The notes below the pieces were generated by a model. The model had not been told where the DNA came from, did no database searches, and saw nothing but the letters and a program-made list of their open reading frames with translations. Shown in pieces: positions 53,101 through 62,100 of a DNA stretch of 64,000 nt. The DNA comes from Synchiropus splendidus. Taxonomy: Eukaryota; Chordata; Actinopteri; Syngnathiformes; Callionymidae. The DNA is taken from the NCBI RefSeq assembly GCF_027744825.2, contig NC_071334.1:28659937-28723936 (forward strand). Direction: 5' to 3'. The position numbers were made by a program, and so were the translations under genes. Position 1 is the first letter of the stretch. The number at the start of each line of letters is the position of its first letter.

Positions 53101-56100
53101 GTTTTTGTTCAGTTTTGCTGTGTTTTTTTCTCAAAGTGGTTCACAAAAGGGCCACAATGGGTGAATGTTTTTGTTCTTAACTAGGGATGCTCTGATCGGG
53201 GTTTTTGCTGCTGATCACGATACCAATCAACCAGAGTGCTGATCACCACTGATCACCGATACCGATCACATGGGTTGACATTGAATTTGTAATGAAAATG
53301 ATGAGACCGTGTACGTGACGTGTATTAATATACCTCTTCAAGAGAAACCTTGCAGAATGCAGCAACGATTATGTCAAAAGGACAAAAGAAAAACATTTAA
53401 TTTGATTTGATTTGAGAGTCCATGAAATATTCACATACTACTTCAGAGACAGAGAGCACTGCATTTATGAACGTTTCCACTCCGGATTCAGGTGGCTGAC
53501 GAATGCTGCACCCGACTCCAAAACGGCCAACGAATCCTGCTGTTCTGCATAAATAAAGGCTGCTCATCTAACTCTGTGAAATGAATAATTATTTCTTATC
53601 ATTCTGAATGTCACACTCGCACCGGCGGGTGTTGCTAAGCGTCAGCTGCGCTAACAGCCTGCTGCGCTAACAGCCTGCTGCGCTAACAGCCTGCTGCTGC
53701 AGCGGTCTCACTTTCATGAGCCTGGAAAACTCTCTGCTTTAAATGGTGTGTTTAATTTGAAGGCGCTGTGCTGCACAGCATTTTCCTGTGCATGTGCTGC
53801 AGGATGCAGATTTTACATGACAGCAGACATGCTGCTGCCCAGTGAGTAGGGAGGAGGAGGCATTCACAGATCATGCTAAAACTAACTAAAGTGTCTGAAG
53901 GCTGTTGCTTGTCAGACTGGTGCTGCTTGTTTCAGCTGGCTCCTGATTGGTTAACCAATGTGTGGCTGCACCCACTGAAGCTCATTTGTGTGAACAGTTT
54001 GAGACTCCTTATGCGATAAGACATAACTGCATTATATCATCTCAGTGGTGAAGAGTGATGTCTGAGGTCAGAATAATTTTGCCAAATCTGAACTTATTCT
54101 TTGATGGAATCATGTCATGAGGAATGTTTACTATAGTGGTACACATCAAGAACTAGAGGAGTTTCGGTTTTGATGTTTTCTGTGATCATATTGAACATTG
54201 TCATAAATTGCTGACTATGGCTCTTTAGATGTTGTTATAATGTAGCTTGCTTGGTGACTGGTAGTTTCCTAAGAATAATGTTACAGCCACCCATGTGACC
54301 AGCAAGCCCCTTTAGGACAGTTAGGCGGAAATGCAGTTCTCATTCATTTTCATCGTAGCCAATGTGAACGCTCGTACTCAAGAGTGCAGGAATGGGAAAC
54401 CCTGCCGAGAACCGAGGCTGTGATACTGAGAGGACAATGAAGTCATTCATTGCGTGCACCGCAGGTCTTTGACGTGTCAAACCTGAAGGTATGTTGTAAA
54501 GCATTTGATTTGATTTACAAAGTGTAGTCATGATATAGCCAAACAGATAAGCTGTGAGAATAACAAATGTGCTGCTGACCATGAGCTGTCGCACCAGGAA
54601 ATCGCAATGTCGTGATCGCAAACATCTCCCTCGATCTATTTTGGACACTCTATATCCCGACCCTGTGTAACATGCTAAATCGCCAGTTACTGTTTTAATT
54701 TATTGTATGAATAAAACGGCTTCGTCAATCAAGCAACTATCAGTCTACTTTCAACTTCTTCAGCCTCTTGATTGTTTGAGGGTCCTAGACGTCCAATCCA
54801 GCCAAAATGACTGTGCTTGATGCCTGTATATGCAGGTGTATGTTATGACCTGTATTGACACTTATTGCTGTTGACTGTCCTCAATCCTTCTTCGCCCGTA
54901 TGGACTGCGGGGTGGGCCCCAGGTTTGGTGACTGTTTGCAGTTCCACACAAAAATATTCTTGACCAGTGTTGAGCTGCTTTAAAGAAATATGAACCGATG
55001 TGTGCTGTGTAGGTATTCTTGGTTCTGTTGCTCAAACAATCAGAAATACATTGTTGAATTTCCTTACCATGGGACTATTAAGGGTTGTAAAATCTAAATA
55101 AATCATAAATGTACTATTAAGATGACAGTTTCCCCCATCAGCACTTCTGTAGAACTTATTGTACAGAGGGTGATGAGAGATGCTTCAGGGAGTAGATTTG
55201 GTTAAGACTCACCTGCTTCGGGTGACTTATCCGACGTCCTGTTTTCAACCCACTGGTGCGCACATTGAAGGCGTGACTCATGCCTGGTGGTTGTCATTAG
55301 AATGTGTTATCAATGTCAGTTTTTTTTCACCTTAACACGCGATTCCCTTCAAGATAGCTGGTGCCCAGGTAGCATTGTACATGACATAGTTTGGCCGTAA
55401 TGCAATTCTTTACGAGCCAAGTTGAGACAAAAAAAAAAGTACTTTTCAGTCGTTTTTTTTTCATACTAAACGTAACACATTTCTGACAAGCATTACAGCC
55501 ACACGAAAAGCAGCCGGCCGACGCTGAGCATGCACTCTCCACCATGTACAAGGCCTGTAAAAACAGCCATTATATTGTACTGTAGTTAACAGTCAACCGG
55601 TCCAATCGGTACAAATGTGAGGTAACGTAGCTGACATGGTTACTGAAAAATGGAACATCGCTGAGGTGCAGCAACTCATGATACATTCAGTCTATATAGT
55701 GATGTGCTTGCCTTTTTGGTCTCAAAAATTCTTACGCAGAGCTGTCTTCAACCCATGGCCCCCACTGTATTATCCACTGTCACCTGTCCTGAAAGTTGGA
55801 CTGTCTTATTAAAGATTTTTGCACATTTTGGAAACTTGGGGAGCAATATGAGGGACGTTATTCCCCCTCTGATAACGATTAGATATCCCACTGCTGCTAA
55901 AACCAAGATTTATGCAGAATGTGCGGGACCCACTCTGATCGTGGCACTGCTGGACACACTTCACTCAGATATGAATAGAATGCAATTGATCGTCCTTCTC
56001 TTTGTTGGTCAGACTTCCTGTGGGAAACAAATTTCATTATGTAAGAATAGTTGAAATAGACACATATTACGGCTGGGTCTCACTAGGGCTTTTTCATCCA

Positions 56101-59100
56101 TGCCATGCATTTGCGTCGGAGTATACCACGTACTCACTATGTGTTCGTGTTTTGTTTTCACTTTTATTTTGCTGACAAGCAGCTGCTTTTATTGATATAA
56201 ACGTTTGTTTTTTTGTATTTTTCCGTTTGTTTTTCCATGAGCAACAGACTTCACTCATTATGTTTTCCGTAAAAACAAGCGGGAAAACCACCATAATTGT
56301 GTCCCCCGCATCCATTTGTTTCAATGTTTACATACATTTGAGCATGTCAGATTTCATCTTTCAAAAGAGATTATTATTCTGAAGACATGGTGGCTCTCAT
56401 TTACGCTGTAGCTGTGCACCACAGTGGTTTACAGCAAAGTGTGGGCAATATGGCAAGAAATAGCATATCACATTTTGTTTTATATCACAATTTTACGTGT
56501 ATCTCTGAAACTACTTTGCAAGTTTCTGCAGAGTGCAACCAAACCACTTCTGTATGTGAAAAATTATTTAGGAGACAGATTTTTCCCAAAGAACCTACAT
56601 ATATGAAATGGGAAACAACAACACTGTAACTGATCACAGAGCACTCTAGCAACATAAAGATGGCTTTCAATAAGACAGGTAATTCAATAAGACATCAGTG
56701 AAGGTATGACTATTTGCTTTCTTCGACACATCATTGTAACTGGGTTTAAGTGAACCAAAAACCCTCATTAGCTTTTTCGGAAAGGGTCAAATGAAAATGC
56801 AAACAATTTTGAACATGATTCAAAACATGTTCTACAAAGCAGACAGAATACCATCCCAGGAAAACCAGTCAACCTTTTTATAATTTTATTCTAGTTTTGC
56901 AGGGTTTATACATACATCTTTGGTCTCAAGTGAGACGTCAAGTTAGCCGTTAGTTTTGTCAGCACCGCAGGTCAGACAGTCTTTGGTGTTGCAGGTCAGA
57001 CAAGGAACGTTCCATTGTTCTGCCGTTGCGGCGTATAATCGAGTTAGAGGTGTTTCTTACCTGCATGTTTGCTCCGACGACAAATGTGGCGGGGTGATGT
57101 GCACTTGTGCAGACTGTGCAAAGAGTCTGCACAGTGCGTCAGTATAGATCTATAGCTTATACAGTAGAACGAGATCCATACAATACTCCTCTTTTTGGCA
57201 GATCATTAACATGTTCAAATCGTTCACCATCCAATATGGTCATATCGCCCATCCCTATATGTAGTGGAGACCCTGATGTCCATTACCTCAATCCGGTGAT
57301 ACCCTTCCAACATACATAACACACAAAATCTACTGTCATTAGGCTTGATATTAGTATTTCACTTTCATGTTTTGCAAAATAGATGTATTTATTTATATGC
57401 TTATATTTATATTCTCACAAATTTAGTTGTATTTATGTTTTGCTTGAATTGTTGGATAATATGAGCTCTTTTTGTGTCCAAGTGGTGCTGTCACATCATC
57501 ATTATTACTTTGATAAAATATATTATTAGTGTCTGGGTGTGTTTTAATCACTTCATATTCTCCAGGAGACGTGTTATGTCCTGGCATGAGGACTGAATGG
57601 CACAAATCAAATAGCCGACCAGTACAATCAGTAATGAGCAATGACCAGTGACCGTGTCAGGATGATTATTGACCTGCCTGAATGCCAGAGGCCAGATTCA
57701 CTAATAACTTCATATATCCAGAGCGAAGTTACACAACTGGCCACATGTGAGACAAACAGAGTGTCCTGGACACACGGCATGTGTGTGTTTATTAGTTAGG
57801 TTTTTGAGCCATTCAGCGCTACGATTTTCTCAGAGGCACATTGGGAGAGCTTTTTGCTTCGATCTTCTACAGTACCTGAGATAAAAAATGCAGCAGAAAA
57901 CAATATGGATGGCTAAACACTCCACCTTCAAACTTGAGGTTTCAAATTCTTCCAGTATTTGGCGATGACTTGTGAGTGATGCTTATTATGAAAAACAGTA
58001 GAAGATTCTTGATGATCCTGACCTGATCCACCATCTGGAAGCCACTAATCCGGACATTCTTACTGCTTAGGGATTTTTAATTAAAAGACGAATATGCAAA
58101 GTGAAGTGTTGTGCAGGCCAAGCTTTGCAAAAATGGCAGAGAAGCGAAGCGGAACCTGAAACCTTTTACCCTTTTACCACCCATTTTACGCAGAGTAAAG
58201 AAACAGCAACCATGCAGTTTGTGGTCAAGTTAGAGGAACATCAGCTCCAATTGAAGTTGCGCTGTTGGCCAGACTTGATCGGTCCTACTGTGACCGCTCC
58301 GACACTGTGTGAAGACTGGTGCGGCGCTGGTGACTTCAATAAAGCATTACTGAAGTGCTAAACTGAAAAGATATTGATTAAATCAGTACTTGATGCTTGT
58401 GTCAACTGATCTTGGCCATCCTATATCTTTATCTATATCTGGCATGCAATATTGAGATATGAAATTTTGTCCATACCATTCAGCCCCATTGCACATCCCA
58501 AATTTCTGGTTAGCATAGCCATCCTCCATCTTTTGCTTGTCACATATCTCTTTGGAAAAAGCTGGCCCTGCATCTTTCCATAGCTTTCAACCCCTAGTGC
58601 TGACCCAGAAGCTTACTGTTCTCCAAACCCCAACCTAATATTCCCTTTGACACTTGGACAATATCCATTCCATTTTTCCACTAATCCCCATCTTTTCAGA
58701 GCACTGATGCTGCAGGTCAACCCTTTATCCCGTATTGATCCAGAGACACTCGTCTTCTGTTGTTTTCCCACCACTACAATCTTCTTTTCATCCTCTGTTA
58801 AGAATTATTTGCCCCTTTGTGACATATTTTCCTCCCCCGCTGCAACAGAGCCCTACAGTATGTACCTTCTTCCTTCCACTTGTGGACATATTTCTATTCT
58901 TTGTGGTCTGCCACCAGCTATGTTTACCTTCCTATTCAAAACCGTCTGGGTAAAAAAATTAAAAATATAAAAAACTTTTCAAGTTGACCTTTTTTTTTTT
59001 TAATCAAGCCGTTTTTTTTTTGTTTTTTTTTGTTCTAACATGTCATGTCAAATCCTAAATGTATTATGTACAGATGAGTGAAAAGTCTGTCCTTATCAAA

Positions 59101-62100
59101 TGCGTGGGCTGGTATTTTGTTTTGTTGCCCACATGTCATTAAGCTTGCACAGTTGGAGTCCGACTAATTAAAGCGAAACATCTGAGACTTTACTTGTATT
59201 TGAAGCCCATTTTTGCTTGTACAAAAAGCAGCAACCTGGCGACTTGTGTGGGCGCCTGCAGCTGTTGATGTGACAGAGTCAGCTCTTGCTCTTCATGCTT
59301 TTAGCATGAAAGACCTACAGACTGTGGTCTCGCTCGTCTTCACATGGCCGAAGCTTCAAGCCGTCTCTGCATGGGGGACGTAGACGGTTAGTATCTGAAC
59401 CGTTTTCCCAGCTGTGATGTCCCCTCAGATCTTTACTTCCGCCAAGGGGGTGATTTTTTTTGCCGGCTCTAGTCTGTTAGACTTTGAGGAACTTGACAAG
59501 TTAGCAACATATGTCAATGAAATTTTCAGGAAATGTGATGTGATGAGGGACTGTTCTGAATTTCCATCTGGAACTCAATGTTAAAAAAAATTGTGGTACT
59601 GGGCTGAGTTGTGAGCCATTCGACCAAACATGGTGGCATCTGCCTTGGACCAACTCAAAGCTAAAACATTTCAGGCACCTGTGAAATGGATCACACTGTA
59701 AGAAGTCCAGCCCTTTTAGCAGGTTGGATGGTGACTTGGTATCAAACTCAAGTGTTATGTGCCCCACCTATTCTCCTCCCCACTAGTCCCTCAGTCCCAG
59801 TGCATTGGGAATGAAGTTTGATGATTCACAACTCTAGATGCATTGCAACAAGGAGAGTCTGAATAAAGTGGGTTGGACTTTGATCACCCACCCTAGTTTT
59901 AAGAACATACACACAAGAACATTTTGAATCTCGCCTCGACTGTCATTCTCTGGCCCGTATACAAATGTAATACAAATGTAGTAGATGACCCCTGCTGGAG
60001 CGTAGTCAACTCACTACATTTTGTTCTTTCTTTTGTGAGCCACAGTCAATGGCTACGGTTCCAGAGAACACTGCTACTGCTTCCTGGCTTCAAAACGTCA
60101 TGTTATTGCTGATTGGAATATATATATTTAGGCTTTTCTAACCAGTTGTCTTCAGGTGTGAACATATATGGAGTTTTTTTTGGCTTTTCAAGCAAGTATT
60201 TTGAACCGACTGACTCTGAAAATTGGTTTACATCAACACCGTGAAGACATGAGCTCCAAAACTATTTGGCCTCCTCATGTTTTGTCCGTGTATGTTTGGG
60301 CTGTTTAGACAGCTGTCCAGCGGAGTGGATGAGTCAGGTTAGCGCGTTAGCAACCTCAACACACTAACTGACTAATAGAGCCGCTGAACTCATTTGTTCC
60401 CTACTATGCGGTCAGACTGGAGGTCTTCCAGGAACACACAGCAAACATCCCAACAAGCATCTGGAACTCACTTCCCACACAAGCATCATCGGACTGAGGC
60501 AAACACCCAGCTGGTCTGCTATCTCTGCTTGAAGCTATTCAGACCAGTTTTATCCCAATGTTCGACTCAAACTCTGCAACCTTGAATGGGACAATTCAAG
60601 TCGCCATGACCGTGTAATGACTGACTTGTTCGACAGCATTTGTTCTGATATGCTGATGACTAAGAGACATGTCATTTTGTGAAAAGTCTTTTCACAAAAT
60701 GACAGCATTAAAGCAATTTAACTAAGTATAAAGCAACTTTATGCAAGTAAAGGAGACCTGTCAGATGAAATAGTCAGTATTTTAGAGAGACTGTTACAAA
60801 ACAGCGCTTCATTGTGTTTTATTTTGATGGACACAAAGAACACAATTGGAGCATTTATGAGTGTTTTTCAGTGGTTAAAATAAATGTTATCCGTATTGTC
60901 AATTATATTGAAGTTTTTTTTTTTTCTAATTCGGAATTCATCTTTAATACTAAATCTGGGAATTAAACGTGGTGATTTAGCAACTTAAAACTGCTGAGTC
61001 ATTCAGTAAACATGAAGGGTAAACAGATGTGTCACTACCTGTCAGTTTGTTCGTGTTTAACTTTATGGCCACATGTTTCTAGTTGTCCACACAGTGCGTG
61101 TGACTGGAGGGTTCACACTGACGCCCTTGTCTAAGTCAGATATCTCTCCCCATGATGTGTTCCGTCCAAGTAATAACTCGGCTGCGTTCAGTGTTTACTT
61201 GGTGTTGCTCCAAAACCAACTTTGCCTCTCAGGTTTTTTTTTTTTTTTTTCAACTAAACTTGATATTGCTTATAAAATGCATCTCTACTCATTTTCACAT
61301 TGCAGCCAGGTGTTTTCGTCAAGGTAGGGACAAAGTCATGCACTTCTTTTGACTTACTTGCAAGTGATATTGGACTTCTGTCCTTTGTGGGAAGTACATA
61401 GTTTGGCAACATGCTGTGAATGTTTGCTCTCACTGTAAAACTTTGTGAAGATGAATAGCAGAAAACACGTCTGATGTCTTAACAAATTGGCATGTTGGCA
61501 GTGAATGAATGCTGTTGGAAACCAGACAAGCTGATTTTTTTGGCAGACCTTGTTGAAAATTTAGTTCGGTCCTCAAAAAACAAAAACAAAAGAAAAATTG
61601 ATAAAACTTTGGTTGTAAAACTGGGTTGTTTATGAGGAAGGGCCTCAGCAATGCAGCTAGTTTTCTAGAAGACTAGAAAATTAGCTGTTTCTAGCTCTGC
61701 AAAAACGTTGACGTCAACGACGTTAAGGCTGTTTGATATGTTGACGCGTCTCTCAGCGGCTTCGTGCAGGACCTTGGAGTGTCATCAGTTGTGATAGTAG
61801 ATGGTCACCTAGACCAGTTGGTTTCCTCTTCGCTCATCCTGGACTCTGTGTGAGTGTTCACCTCGACCATGGTAAAAATGGATGAGCGCATGGCTCCTAT
61901 GAATCTGTTGTGGTTTCCACTGATCAAGAATATCAATCACTGACGCTTAAACAAGCCAGTTTGCTAGAGAAAACCGACTCATATCATCTTGGCATGACAT
62001 AAGTTGCGTTGAGTCCATGTGAGGTTACACACTGGTCTGAGGAGCGCCGTCGCTCTACATGTGTCGAGATGTTCTTTTGCTCCCTCAGCTCATAGCTTTG

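Noticed and set aside
61655..61695. Imperfect palindrome around tttctagaagactagaaaa
   Set aside because: Mismatched short arms with no element context; the palindrome at 60670 is far stronger.
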